Below are positions 11,400 to 21,667 of a DNA stretch of 60,000 nt, piece after piece. The position numbers and the translations under genes are program-made. The notes below the pieces were generated by a model, which did not search any database, was not told the DNA's origin, and saw only the letters and a list, made by a program, of their open reading frames with translations. This DNA comes from Symbiodinium natans. Lineage: Eukaryota > Sar > Dinophyceae > Suessiales > Symbiodiniaceae. Position 1 is the stretch's first letter. Each line of letters opens with the position of its first letter. The DNA is taken from assembly GCA_905221605.1 (NCBI GenBank), contig CAJNDS010002726.1, positions 64,001 through 124,000 on the forward strand, in the 5' to 3' direction.

Positions 11400-12200
11400 C
11401 CCTTAAAGCCCTCCATACCCTTGAACTCCCGCACAAGCTTTAGAAGCTGCCAGATTGGGAGTACTGCAACCCAAAGATGCCAGAGATTATGTGGACGGAC
11501 CTGACAATCATCGAGCGACTTGGCCTTCCCATTCGGGGGCCGTGCGCAGCTGATGGTTAGAGTCAAGTCAAGTCAGAGTGTTTAGAGGTTTAGGATCGGC
11601 TTTTGTTTGCCTTTGGGTTTGGAAGGTGCCGGGCTTAAGGAGGTGCAGGACATAGGAATCTGTAGGAATGGAATGAGGACCCATGGGATGTCGTTCCCCG
11701 AGAGTATGTGGTCACTGTGTATACTTTGTATAATCCCTCCAAGGGAGGTCTTAGGTTTCTAGCGGTTCTAGAAGGCTATAGTGATATTGCGTAGTCTACC
11801 CTTCCCCTCCCATAAGTCAGAATCCCAATCGCGGTCTCCGTGCCATCATAGGAATACTCGAAGGGATCCAACCTTTAAAAGCACCTGCATGTAAGTTACA
11901 AGGTGTGGAGGTGTAATCCTAAGCTCCAATTGCCCACGCCGATACCCACGGGCTGCAATACCTAGGCCACGAACCTTGCACCCGAGTGCTCATTCCATGT
12001 CTATGAGGGTATTGTAGAAAAGCGAGCCTTGCATGATACCAGGCGCACGCCGAAAATGCTGTGGAATGACGTGTTGCCAGCGGCTTACGCATGCAAACGC
12101 CTTGTAACTCTTGCTGCTACTCCAGGGTTTCGCAGAGCCATCGGTTAGGTGTTTAGGCTGTTTAGGGTTTCTCTCTTTTTCGGGCTTTAGACTTTAGGGC
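11400..12200. other. No supported gene
   Basis: All frames are frequently interrupted. The stretch contains short fragments resembling gggtttagg, as elsewhere in non-coding DNA of this window. Confidence 0.4.
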
Positions 12201-12577
12201 TCAGGGCTCGAGCCTTGTGGTCAAGTGTGTCTTCGAAGGCTCTCGAACCCGCAAACCCTCAAAACCTGAACTCCAAATCTCTGGACGAGCTCCATAGCCA
12301 GCTCCCCATTTCGTAGAGCAGCCAGTATAAGTGCAGTTTGGGCCTTCACCAAAGCTGTACAAGCTCTCTAGAGGCCCTGGCACCAAACCTTTTGAGCCAA
12401 GACTCACCACGCCGGCAACTGGTCGCTTCCTGCGCTTCTTGTCTCCCACGGGCAACTGTCAGCTTACGGAGATGCAGGCAGCGGGCGAATGCAAATGCGC
12501 TATAGGGCTTCTTGTAGATTGTAGATCAGTCCCAAAAAGTGCGACGATCGTTCCGTTCTAAGGTGAATCACACACAG

Positions 12578-12814
12578 CTAATGAAGACGTTGGCTCCAGA
12601 TTTCAGGGATTCGGGAAAAACATGGTCGGGGGGCGAAAGGGCTTTGGACAGGGCTGCAGATGAGGACTCCGGGGCTTCACCTTGCAAACGCAGCCAAGCT
12701 GGGAAAGCAGCACACTCACAGGGCGATCTCCACTGTTCATGGCCTCCTGAGCATGAGCTTCAAAGTTTGATCGCTCACAGCGAAAGGCGAAAGTCCGCGA
12801 GTTTTACATTTTAA
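12578..12814 (+). CDS. Candidate terminal exon, hydrophilic
   Basis: The acceptor (tcacacacag) is followed by 79 codons in phase 0 (including the stop) to a TAA. It contains LMKTLAPDFRDSGKTWSGGE and ERALDRAADEDSGASPCKRS. It has a charged, low-hydrophobicity composition. The family is unknown. Confidence 0.38.
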   Translation, partial: LMKTLAPDFRDSGKTWSGGERALDRAADEDSGASPCKRSQAGKAAHSQGDLHCSWPPEHELQSLIAHSERRKSASFTF

Positions 12815-12824
12815 CACGTTAACC

Positions 12825-12980
12825 TCAACTTATCAATCTCTCTTCCACTCCCTTGCTCCAGACTTTCATCGTAGTCTTAGGGAATGAGAAGATGGCACAG
12901 GCCTTGTGATCATTGGGGATTGGAGCAATCAAAGTCCCAATGTTATGGTCTCGGAGGCTTCGGGAGAAGAAGACCAGGAA
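12825..12980 (-). CDS. Candidate minus-strand terminal exon
   Basis: Reading the minus strand after an AG acceptor, the frame gives FLVFFSRSLRDHNIGTLIAP and CAIFSFPKTTMKVWSKGVEE, ending at TGA (12825-12827). It is the most protein-like minus-strand frame in the left part. The overlapping + frame is also open, so strand is uncertain. Confidence 0.33.
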   Translation of the reverse strand, partial: FLVFFSRSLRDHNIGTLIAPIPNDHKACAIFSFPKTTMKVWSKGVEERLIS

Positions 12981-13428
12981 TCCTGATTGGCCTAAGAACT
13001 TCAAACACCATCGAAGAGAGCCCAAGAAGTCGAATCCTCAACCTGCACCTTCAAACCATCCCAAGCCCTATTGACACGCCCGGGTCCGCGCTGTCCATGG
13101 GCTGGGTCCAGGACATTATGTCTTGAGGGACTCGATGAGGCTGATGTATCAAGAGGCGGGAAGCGATTCAAAGTGATGATGTTTAGTGATTGTGACAGGT
13201 CATCGGCCAGCTTGTCGCCACGTCGGAAACCTGTCAAGTCGCCGTGCGAAACGCCACGGCCTCAGAACGACTCCAACACACCTGAGCCGACCCGAAGCTT
13301 CAAAACCCTGTCGAAGTGACAGCTTTGTGTGTTGCGGCCTGTGAACCTTTAAGGCGCCAAAGTGTTTTTTTGCAGCTACCGGTTCAACCCGAACGCTCGG
13401 AAGCAACAGCCGTGGAAGCAGCCATGAG

Positions 13429-13722
13429 GTGCGAACCCTCCTTGGCCCCAACATTCATATGGACGTGGGCCGGACGGCTTTGCTCCCAGAACCTGAGAGT
13501 GGGAGCTGCGTAGTCTTTGTCCACGGTTTTGCTCCTAGATGGGTTGGGGGGCGATTGTATTTTGTTGTTAGGGCCATCGCTGTGGTTCCGCTACAGTTCG
13601 GAGCGCTGTCCACATCCCAGGGCCCCTTTAGACCTTACAGATTCCTTACCAGCAAATCACCTCGAAAGAATGAACCTCTCAAGACGAATCTAAACACATC
13701 CTCGAAACATCCACTTTGTTGA
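13429..13722 (+). CDS. Open frame with a VFVHGF motif
   Basis: This is 97 open codons. The part GSCVVFVHGFAPRWVGG resembles the first strand and HG turn of alpha/beta hydrolases, but this is too short to assign, and no nucleophile elbow (GxSxG) is visible. Splice sites are not defined. Confidence 0.24.
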   Translation: MRTLLGPNIHMDVGRTALLPEPESGSCVVFVHGFAPRWVGGRLYFVVRAIAVVPLQFGALSTSQGPFRPYRFLTSKSPRKNEPLKTNLNTSSKHPLC

Positions 13723-14259
13723 CTCCGACCCCCGGAAAGCACCTCAATGCAGTGACAAAGCCATCCGGAGGCCTGGCGTGGAGGAATTCACACATCAGCT
13801 GAGTTCCCGCAGGCCTTCACCGAGCACGGAGCCGAGTTGCTCGATCTGTCTAAGTGTCTTGTGCGTCTTCATCGGCTTGGTTGGCGGGTGAGTCTGCGGG
13901 AGGCTGTTTTTTGGGGTGGGGCTCGCGGCTGAACAGGTGCTGCTTCCTTCTGATTCTTAGTTGGGTGAGCTATTTGCAAAGCGATTATATATGCAGATGT
14001 GTGTTTTATGTGCATGCATGTGTCGGGCTGGTGGAGCAACGTCGAAGTGCTGTGTCAAGTGTACTTTGAGAGACTATGATACTCAACAGAATCGGATGTC
14101 CGACAATCCTAAGCTAGAGTTTGGCCTGTTAGCCCTATGCACAATCAACACTTGAAATCATCAGGTGGGTCTCCAACTCTGAAGCCACGGTCACCTTCGC
14201 GGTGAACTCCACGCAGGGGCCTTTTCAGGGTCAGGAAACACCGTAACCGAGAATCTTGC

Positions 14260-14718
14260 TTGAGGATGCTAATGGGGCCCTGCAGAGCCTCAATGAGCCT
14301 CAAAGATTCAATGATCAGTTCCCGTGGAACCGTGGGCCCTAGTTGTGCCTTGGCACCGCCGAGCCCGAAACTTGAGAGTGAGGCCCACTGTGACTTCGAT
14401 TTCGCCGATGAACGGAACCGCTCGCGGCGGCACGTGGGCCTGCGCTATTTTACAGGAAGGTTTGAGCTTCAGGCTGCCTCGCGCGGTGCTAGAATAGGAC
14501 AGAGTACGTGCTTTTGGTCCTTTAGAGGTCTGACAATATGCAGCAGAAGCGTCATCCATGAAGCCATCGCATGCTCCCAAGTTCGCAACTCTTCAGCTCT
14601 TCTTCTGTTCAGCTCATCTCTCGTAAGCCTCTGTAAACCTCTCAGAGTCCACTTCTCGCGCATGCTTGTGCCAGGGTGGTCACACTGCACGGAACGAACT
14701 TTGGCGAAGCCTGGGTAG
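14260..14718 (+). CDS. Long open frame, unknown
   Basis: This is 152 codons, including SEAHCDFDFADERNRSRRHV and GLRYFTGRFELQAASRGARI. A minus-strand frame (14469-14690) with RDELNRRRAEELRTWEHAM is equally protein-like, so only one of them can be real. Confidence 0.25.
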   Translation: MRMLMGPCRASMSLKDSMISSRGTVGPSCALAPPSPKLESEAHCDFDFADERNRSRRHVGLRYFTGRFELQAASRGARIGQSTCFWSFRGLTICSRSVIHEAIACSQVRNSSALLLFSSSLVSLCKPLRVHFSRMLVPGWSHCTERTLAKPG

Positions 14719-15261
14719 CCAGGTGCTCAAGACATGAAGGACTTCATTTTGGCTGACAGTGTGACAGTGGTTCGGGCTTGTTCTTGTTAGCTTGACATTG
14801 AGTTTAGTTGCTGCTTGGAGTGCAGGCTTCGGAAATGAAGGTCTCTTTTCCTGTAAGTATAAGGCAGTAGGGTGTTGGCATTTGGACGTTGATGTCGCAC
14901 AAGAAAGCCCAAAGCCCTAATTGTAAACGCTTGCGAACGCCGCCTCGGCAGCCGGGCCGGCCCACGGACAGGAAATGAGGAAAGAGGTTTCTGGTCAGGA
15001 AGCCGGGAGGGTTTTCGGGGGGGTTCGCGGGGGGGTAACAGTTCCAGGGGATCCTAGAAAGTCTTAGGGGGGTCTCAGGGGGCAAATTCGCACGTTTTGG
15101 AGTGCCCCTTCTTTAGAAGCCACCGACAGGCGGGACCCCCCACGGCATCGGTTTGCAGCTCCTCCGAGCGATTGGGGGGGGGGGGGGTCCGTCAGAAAAG
15201 GGAGACAAGGGAGGGTTGGGTCACACCCGATTGTGCAACGTATCAGAAGGACATCTCCCAG

Positions 15262-15400
15262 CGCTGAGCGTACACGTGTGCCCCCCACGGCCCCCAGCTA
15301 CCTCAGCATCGCGGCCGAGGCGGATGAAGCAACGAATGCCAGCAGCCCCAGTCAGCCCCGGTCTTTGGAACTATGGCCCCAGGAAACAGAAGCGCACTGA
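15262..15400 (+). CDS. Candidate terminal exon
   Basis: The acceptor (catctcccag) opens a frame of 45 codons plus TGA: AERTRVPPTAPSYLSIAAEA, then DEATNASSPSQPRSLELWPQ. It is alanine- and serine-rich. The family is unknown. Other frames are open but less protein-like. Confidence 0.33.
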
Positions 15401-15569
15401 ACCTTCAACCCCGAAGCTTCAGTTTGGGGGGCCAAGGGTTTGTGGAGGGCTGCAGGGCTCGGGGAAACTTGGGGTTCACCTCTAGAGCTTAGTCATTCTT
15501 CGAAAATTCTTCAGCAGGGTCGCCCAGATTGCAGGACTGCAGAGCTGCAGCAGAGGAACCCCCGCACAG

Positions 15570-15710
15570 AGGGGAAGAACGAGACACTTTAGCCGGACCA
15601 GCCCAAAACCTGCCACGGTCGCCCAGGACACGACAGCCTCTGTGATGGTCGAGTTCAATGAATATACCTGCGTGGTCACCGAGGCGCTGCGCACGTGGCT
15701 TCAGATGTAT
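15570..15710 (+). CDS. Candidate internal exon
   Basis: The acceptor (cccgcacag) opens a phase-0 frame with ATVAQDTTASVMVEFNEYTC and VVTEALRTWLQ. The donor is GTATAT or GTATGT at the start of a TA microsatellite. The intron to the next acceptor at 15760-15761 would be about 51 nt. A beta-rich extracellular domain is possible, but the family is not assigned. Confidence 0.43.
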
Positions 15711-15745
15711 GTATATATATATACACACATAAATATAATCCCCAA
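15711..15745. repeat. TA/CA microsatellite in a short intron
   Basis: An alternating gtatatatatatacacacata run lies between two candidate exons. Confidence 0.8.
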
Positions 15746-15761
15746 GAAACTCTCTTTGCAG

Positions 15762-15937
15762 CTCCGTTCTCCCAACAGCGCGGAAAGCTCCTCGCTGCTT
15801 CGCGGCTCTGCCCCGCACTTCGTGTGAGCCCTGCTCGCCAGGTGACGCCCACGCAGGTCACATGCGTCCGAACCTCAGAAGGGCACCTGGTCATCTTGGG
15901 ATTCGGCGCGTTGATTCACGCGGTTCTGTTTTCTAAG
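15762..15937 (+). CDS. Candidate internal exon, frame ambiguous
   Basis: Splice signals are good on both sides: ctctctttgcag before and TCTAAG|GTAGGT after. In the frame with VTPTQVTCVRTSEGHLVILG and FGALIHAVLFSK there is no stop. A second frame is also open nearly to the end, and the third stops early. The exon is likely; the reading frame is not certain. Confidence 0.45.
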
Positions 15938-16491
15938 GTAGGTGCCTACTTGTGGCTTTTGCGGGTCCTTCTCACCATAGATACCGAGGCTGCAGAACAT
16001 GAGCGCAAGCGCGCCGAGAGAAATCTAGGTTTTTTTGGGTCAAGGCGTTGAGTCGATATTGGTGGGGGTGGGGGGCGCCTTTTCATTCCATCATGCGCAG
16101 ATGTGTTGCTGAAAGCCCGGAGGCCAACAGTGCACCTTTAATCTTGAGGTTGCCGTTTGCCACTAGGCCCTTATGTGTCTTCGGGTATGCGTGGCAGCGG
16201 TTGTCTTCCAGGTTTCTGGTGCAAGGTTAAGGGCCGATCTTCGACCTCGCCACGGCAAGACAATGTTTTCCCAAAGTTTTTTTTTTTTGGTGGTCTTAGT
16301 GGATGTATACTGGAGGTTTTCAAATTCCCGTGGGAAGCACCTCTAAGCCAGAGTGGACCGTAACTTGGGTTGGGACTTAGGGTTCACGATCCTCCTTGCC
16401 TCGGAGAAATGACGGCCCTGAACCCGTGATCCAGATCCCTTTGCTTCCTCAAGCAACCCAGCGGAGGATCCAAAACCTAAACCATACGTAG

Positions 16492-16620
16492 CAAAACAAA
16501 AAGTCGGTGTTGCTCGAGTTTCGTCCAAGACGCTTCAGGTCACGACGCCCCGCGATTCCGGCATCAAGCCGCCATCTGTCAGGGTGTACGTTGCAGGCCA
16601 TCGTGGCAACATGGCAACAA
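16492..16620 (+). CDS. Exon encoding part of a TIG/IPT-like domain of the fibrocystin-like gene
   Basis: The frame reads VGVARVSSKTLQVTTPRDSG, then KPPSVRVYVAGHRGNMATSP. The pattern (a beta strand ending in a TP turn, then V.V.V.G..N) resembles the second half of a TIG domain: small Ig-like folds that form the N-terminal arms of fibrocystin-L. Candidate splice edges are cgtag and ACAA|GTCCAT. The position upstream of a G8 domain on the same strand supports the call, but TIG repeats are weakly conserved. Confidence 0.48.
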
Positions 16621-17343
16621 GTCCATAGCAGAGAGCAAGTTTGGCCACAAGCCTTGGGGCGGCAGCATGTCCGCAACGGCTCCCTCGCAGCTGCAATGCA
16701 GCTCGGGTCCGAAGGACTGCCGGACTGCCCCCAAGCAAGAAACACAAATTCTCAGCCCTGGCCTAAGCCCGGTTAGCCCCAACTGTCTGTGGAGGTGCCG
16801 GCAACGCCTGGATCAAGCCGGGCACGCGCTACCGTGGCCCATCCTAATTGCTTAGGATGTTTAAGGGAGCCTTTGGGTTTCGAGGTTTAGGTTTTCAGCT
16901 TCGGTTTTCCCAAAAGAAAGGGCAGCACGGCGTGCAAGGCCTGCAAGGCTTGGACTTTGGGGCTCGAGGAATGGCACATGTCGTGCCGTCGGATTCTATG
17001 TGTGGTGCGGGAATTTAAGACTGCGTAGAGTGGTCCTACAATTGCCTCTGCATGGTGGGAAAGTGGACATGCTGGAAGCTGGGCAGTTGAGGATACTTGG
17101 ATCGGTGGTCGCTGCTGGACACCTGGGCGAATCAGGCGACTTGTCCAAATCTCCTTTTCGGGGGAGGAGGGTGGAAGGAGGGTTTTGCAATTTGGCAGGG
17201 TTTCTGTGTGTGGGCTTCGAGCTCTGCTAGGTTTTGGGATTCCGGTACTTGCCATGATATAGCACAACCTAGAACTCCAAACACGATCTACCCAAGAACT
17301 TCGATGGGACCCTCAGCCCTCTAGGACTGTCGACCCCCTGCAG

Positions 17344-17468
17344 CGAAGCATCTCCAACTCAGACTGGACAGGAGCCTCCCGTGGCCGATGCCCTTGTGTC
17401 CATCCCAGCTGGCCAGTCCATCCTCCTTGCCCGCATGCCCAGCTTCACTGGCTTCACTGCAGGGCTTT
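17344..17468 (+). CDS. Candidate exon of the same large gene
   Basis: The acceptor (ccccctgcag) opens a frame with EASPTQTGQEPPVADALVSI and PAGQSILLARMPSFTGFTAG, followed by a GTAGAG donor. It has a beta-strand-like composition with Pro/Gly turns. Placement between two TIG-like exons suggests it belongs to the fibrocystin-like gene; no direct domain match is seen. Confidence 0.4.
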
Positions 17469-17928
17469 GTAGAGTTTTGGGAGCTCTAGGGTGGGAGGCA
17501 GGTCTGCAGGTAGGTTTTGTTTGGGGTGTTACTTGTAAGGTTTAACAACTTCAACCCTTGACACATTCTCATCTACGTATCAACCTTCGGGAAGTCTTTC
17601 TGGCTTTGCACAGCGCTCCCACCCCTCTGGGACGCATTCCCATGCACCGGTGCCACTGCTTGTACTTTCCTGAAGCCCTCAGACGCGCATCGTGTCGGCA
17701 TCCGAGGATGAGGATACGCCCGCGCTCCTTATCCTCACAGTGGAAGGCAACCTTATAAGGTTTAGATTTAGGGCTCTTGTGGGTCTGCAATTTTGGAGTC
17801 CGGGTCGGCTTCTGGTGGCCTTGGGGCTCGGAAAGGGGTTGAGGGACTTCTTTTCGCTGTTCAAAGGCTGGGCGGACGCCTCCGGGCCTGATCATTTAGG
17901 GAACTGGGGGATGGGAAGAGGGTAGCAG

Positions 17929-17996
17929 TGATCTTCATCCTGAACTTGGCGGCCACAGCATCGCAGTTTGCGCCAGCAGCGTGGCCACGGCGAGTT
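17929..17996 (+). CDS. Candidate short exon
   Basis: The exon is bounded by gggtagcag and a perfect GTGAGT donor. Two frames are open: IFILNLAATASQFAPAAWP, or DLHPELGGHSIAVCASSVA. The second is more like an extracellular beta domain, but the frame is unresolved. Confidence 0.38.
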
Positions 17997-18231
17997 GTGA
18001 GTGAAGTAAACCCCTGCGCGTCCGAGGCCCCTAAAATCCGTAACTATCCTGCTAACCTTTGTCTCCGGGGGGTCCTTGAAAAAAACAAACCCTTCCAGTT
18101 CCTAGAGCCAGTTCCACTCAGAAGGTTGAGGCCCCTCAAGCCGGAAATTCACGAAGTTGTGTTAACAGTCAAATCCTCCGGGTTTAGGGTTTAAACCTAG
18201 GCTCATTTTCCAAACCACAGTTATTTCTGAG

Positions 18232-18319
18232 CCGAAGGCGTGCTGGTATTCGACAACAAGGACATTCACCTTCAGGCAACGTACATCTGGGTCAAGGCTC
18301 CGCCTGGGTCAGGCTCCGG
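18232..18319 (+). CDS. Exon encoding a TIG-like segment
   Basis: After ttatttctgag the frame reads GVLVFDNKDIHLQATYIWVK and APPGSGSG, ending at a GTACAG donor. The I/V-x-V-x-A-PPG-x-G-x-G signature matches the TIG edge strand, where a proline-glycine turn precedes the last strand. The + strand orientation agrees with the G8 and beta-helix exons downstream. Confidence 0.5.
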
Positions 18320-18641
18320 GTACAGCTTTCGGCCGTACGGGAGTTTGGGCATTTGAGGCATTTGGTTTTTGAGTTTAGTTTCCACGGGGCTTTGGGGTTT
18401 TGGCCAGTTTTTCGGGGCCGCATGTGGAGGAGGTGTTCGTCGTGCCAGACATAATACACCTGCAGAAGCCGAAATGCTTAGCGGCATAGCGTTCTGGGAC
18501 ACTGAGTGCTGAAGGCCTTAGGAGCCCCAGCCCAAGTCTTGGTCCCTACTATGAACCCATGCCAGGGCGGGACAATGGAGATCGGCACTGAAGAGAGGCC
18601 GTTCCGTCACCGCGCGGGAGCCTGAGCGCTGTCGCTCCCAG

Positions 18642-18830
18642 GAGCCTGTCCCACGAAATCAGAAGTCAACGGCGGATCCCAACCAAACGGTTCCCAAGCA
18701 GGCATCGAAAACCAAATCCTTCAAAGATGAACTTCAGCACACGCTGGTCAGGAATCTAAAGTCCGTATCACTAAACTTGGTCCCAGGCACTCATCACCCT
18801 GCACGGACAGAAGCAGCTCGACGGCCTTGA
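18642..18830 (+). CDS. Candidate terminal exon, lysine-rich
   Basis: The acceptor (gtcgctcccag) is followed by 62 codons plus TGA in phase 0: EPVPRNQKSTADPNQTVPKQ, then KTKSFKDELQHTLVRNLKSV. It is hydrophilic and has no membrane segment. If real, a C-terminal exon here would belong to another transcript or an alternative end; the family is unknown. Confidence 0.35.
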   Translation, partial: EPVPRNQKSTADPNQTVPKQASKTKSFKDELQHTLVRNLKSVSLNLVPGTHHPARTEAARRP

Positions 18831-19377
18831 GGTTTTAGAATTTGCAGGGCAGAGGGCTTCGTGGATCGGAAAAACATCAGATTATTCTTTCGACTTGATG
18901 TGAAGACCCCGTAACTAAGCTGGACCTTGAGCACTCGATGCTGCCTCTTTCACAGCGCCCAATGAAGCTGAAACCTTACTGTAAACGGCGGATGTGTGCA
19001 TCCTGAGCGTGCAAGCAAGAGCTTCCTGACTTCTTTGTATTCCCGGCAGCAAACACTTAAGCCCGGCGCAGCCATTTGGCCATTTCGCCCCAGGTACAGC
19101 ACCATCCGGTTGCCCGCGCCTTTGTGTGGCCTAGGGGAGTTCAGGCTATGGCTCAAAGGTCAATCTTGCACTGAGACCATTTGTAGAGCCTACTGTATCA
19201 GGGTTTTTGAACCACATGGAAAAAAAGGAAGGTGCCGAAGGCATACTCAGATTGGGAGATTGGGTTCAGCGATGGCGTTTGGGGTTTGCTTTTGTGTCGA
19301 TATGGCAAAATCTATCTCGAAAGAGTTTGAGGGAATCGTGCAGTGATGGGGATTCTGACAGAATCCGGCCATTTCAG

Positions 19378-19565
19378 CTCTGAGGCCGGTGATCGGTGGC
19401 AAAGTGCTCGCCGTCTCCAACACGCCCCTCCGCTTCTCACAGTACGAGTGGTCCTACTTCTTTACGGCTTCAGTTGGACAAATGTCACCACTGCAGGGTT
19501 TCGTTCTTTCTGTCCCCCATCGCCATAGCTCCCAGGCCGCTTATCGGGATGTTTGCCTCCAGTGA
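19378..19565 (+). CDS. Candidate exon, extracellular-type
   Basis: After ggccatttcag the frame reads LRPVIGGKVLAVSNTPLRFS, QYEWSYFFTASVGQMSPLQ and onward to a TGA at 19563-19565. The aromatic-rich beta-strand composition suits the TIG-containing region, but no named domain is recognised. The exon may end near 19500. Confidence 0.4.
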
Positions 19566-19999
19566 AGGAGTTCATGTTGAGTGTGTGCACGGAGTGGTTT
19601 CAGGCCTTGAGGTTAAAGCAGAATAATTCTGAGGCACTTAAAAAGCTTGACGTGGAACAAGCTTGCGGTTTTGCCTTTTTCGGCTTCACTTGGCTCGGTT
19701 GTGCGAAGAAGCGGTCCTGCTTAGCGTCGCATTCGCGACAAAGAACTCGCGAGTCCCAAGAAAAAGGGCCTCCTGAAGGGCCTTTCGGTCTTCAGTGTGC
19801 GCGATATGTAGGGGCTGCGCCCCTCAAAGAGCCCAGGCAGTTCACCATCCGAGAGCAGGGAGACAACGCCATTGAGGAGGGCAACGCAGGGACCTCTCGG
19901 AGATGCTCGGAGGGATGGCCTTTCAATTGCTTGAAATCACAAGCTGTCTTTGCGTTCTGCGTAGATGACATAATAGAGCACGTACAGTATAGAGTATAG
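19553..19999 (+). CDS. Long open frame, unknown
   Basis: This is 148 codons without a stop, including WFQALRLKQNNSEALKKLDV, PRQFTIREQGDNAIEEGN and VFAFCVDDIIEHVQYRV. It could be a single-exon gene or part of a transcript. No family is recognised, and it overlaps the end of the previous candidate exon in another frame. Confidence 0.33.
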   Translation: MPPVKEFMLSVCTEWFQALRLKQNNSEALKKLDVEQACGFAFFGFTWLGCAKKRSCLASHSRQRTRESQEKGPPEGPFGLQCARYVGAAPLKEPRQFTIREQGDNAIEEGNAGTSRRCSEGWPFNCLKSQAVFAFCVDDIIEHVQYRV

Positions 20000-20153
20000 A
20001 CCCTTATCGTGGTCGAATGAACACAAGATGTTCTCCAAGCTGGGCTTGCGTCCAAGCCTCGGACTCTGTCATGAAAGTCCTTTGGTATTTGAGGGGCCTT
20101 TTGAGGGGTATTGTAGGGGCTTTTGAAAGTTTATAGATTAGCTTTTTCTGCAG

Positions 20154-20378
20154 AAGCTGCTTGGGAAAGTGAAATATTTCGTGAGAAGGAACGACATGCC
20201 AAAACTCCAATGCCCTAAAGAGCAAAAGGCCCCGAATTCTGAATTAGAAACCCCAGGTGTGTTAACCAATGACCAAGCAGAGGCCAGCACCCTCCGGCTG
20301 CGACCCGTCACCCTTCCCGGTACCGAAAACCGAACAATACAAAACAAGGTTTCACTAGATGAGTACACACACACATGA
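20154..20378 (+). CDS. Candidate terminal exon
   Basis: A strong acceptor (gctttttctgcag) is followed by 74 phase-0 codons and TGA. It reads KLLGKVKYFVRRNDMPKLQC, then PKEQKAPNSELETPGVLTND. The other two frames from the same acceptor stop early. The family is unknown. A minus-strand frame (20138-20485) overlaps. Confidence 0.43.
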   Translation, partial: KLLGKVKYFVRRNDMPKLQCPKEQKAPNSELETPGVLTNDQAEASTLRLRPVTLPGTENRTIQNKVSLDEYTHT

Positions 20379-20993
20379 ATCTTGCGTTTACCAATCCCTA
20401 CCACAGGCCTCTGAACCTCGTAGTAGTATCGCATGCTCGCCGATTGTCGAACGCTACAAGGCCATGTAACACTGGCAAACAGCACGCTAACCCCCGATAT
20501 CGAAAACCCCTAGACTCCAAAACCTCAGGAACCCTGAGCCCGAAAACCCCTGGACCCCCAAGCCTCACGAACCCTGAAACACAGAGACCCCTTTGCAACG
20601 CATCCAAACCCCTTGCAAGCATATCTCCCTGCGCCGAGATCGGCACGCTGGACATCCATGGCATGCCGCGCCTCAAGGCGGAGAAGGGATGAGAAGGGGC
20701 ATTTTAGGTTTGAAGGACGTCCTGAAGGACCCTCTTCGCAGATTGGGAGTAATTACAGGGTGGCGGAGTTTGAGAGTGCGGCGTGGGTTGAGGATTGTAC
20801 AGTAGCCGTCGGGATTTGGATGAGGTTTCGCGGTCCGAAGCTGGAGACACCTTGGACGGCAGCGACTGCTTCTCTTGCGGAGATGCAGAAGTCGACCCGT
20901 GATCCAGAGCGGTGCCACCGCTGCCATGTTTGTCATATGATGGCCAAGCTGTACACCTTTCCTCAACCCTCAGCATCCCTCAGCATCCCTCAG

Positions 20994-21113
20994 CCCCAAT
21001 TCCTAAGCTCTGCGACGCGGTGCATCCTAGCATCGGCCCGGATCCCAAGATGGGCGGGTGCAACGGGGCGCAGGCCGTGCGGCTAAAGGGCAAGCAGCAC
21101 GTCCCTATTGTAC
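20994..21113 (+). CDS. G8 domain exon, part 1
   Basis: After a ccctcag acceptor the frame reads PIPKLCDAVHPSIGPDPKMG and GCNGAQAVRLKGKQHVPIV. The end matches the strand just before the WTRLA segment of G8 proteins (a K-x-V-x-V-x-G-x-L-x-L-HG-type strand). A GTAAGG donor leaves one base, in phase with the next exon at 21142. The implied intron is only 28 nt, so the exact edges need transcript proof. Confidence 0.58.
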
Positions 21114-21141
21114 GTAAGGCATATAAGGTAAACCCAAGCAG

Positions 21142-21239
21142 CTGCTGAAGCCCCGCCATCAAGCCCGAAAGTTGGTGTGGAGGTCTGGACTCGCTTGGCA
21201 CAGACGGCCAATGCCGGCGATCGGGTGATTGTCCTGCAG
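21142..21239 (+). CDS. G8 domain exon, part 2 (WTRLAQTANAGD)
   Basis: The exon encodes PKVGVEVWTRLAQTANAGDR and VIVLQ. W-T-R-L-A-x-T-A-x-x-G-x-x-x-x-x-L is the segment that closes the G8 domain in fibrocystin-L, TMEM2 and CEMIP-type proteins. The next exon, starting DIVDWKAGEE, is what the family requires here, and it joins in phase 0 if this exon uses the GC donor CAG|GCGCAT. Confidence 0.8.
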
Positions 21240-21602
21240 GCGCATAGGGGTGGCTTCAACCGGGCCTCAAAGCAAGCTTGAAGCATCCTGGAGCATCCCG
21301 GCACTCCAGAGCTCAGCCTCCGTCATAGTTTGCAGTTTCAAGGTCTTGCCCCTAGGCGGAAGAAGAAGCTTAGAGTACCCCTCGGGCTCCGGATCCAAAT
21401 TCTCGAATACTTTCCGCAGCCTCTTCCATTCGTCAAAATGCCTTGGGTTTGCGATGGAGAACTTGCACACTTGTTGACGAGTTGCCCCTGCCCCCAACAC
21501 GAAAAGCACCAGCGCACTTGCTTGGCCTGGCCCTGCGAGTAAGGCAGACGTAGACTGAGACCCCTCAAACTCAATATCCCCAATATCCCCACAAGCCGCA
21601 AG

Positions 21603-21667
21603 GACATCGTGGATTGGAAGGCCGGTGAGGAGCTGATGGTGGCTGTGGCGGCCCTGGCGCTCTCCAT
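21603..21667 (+). CDS. Post-G8 exon, DIVDWKAGEE
   Basis: After cgcaag the phase-0 frame reads DIVDWKAGEELMVAVAALAL. VDW-x-x-G-(E/D)-E/T-(I/L)-V-V/A is the hallmark directly following the G8 domain. The exon ends at a GTCCTG donor or slightly earlier at a GC donor. Its fit to the exon ending at 21239 fixes the strand and frame of this part of the gene. Confidence 0.8.

Noticed and set aside
20613-21086. 157-codon + strand open frame
   Set aside because: Its end overlaps the first G8 exon (20994-21113) in a different frame, and it has no splice or motif support.
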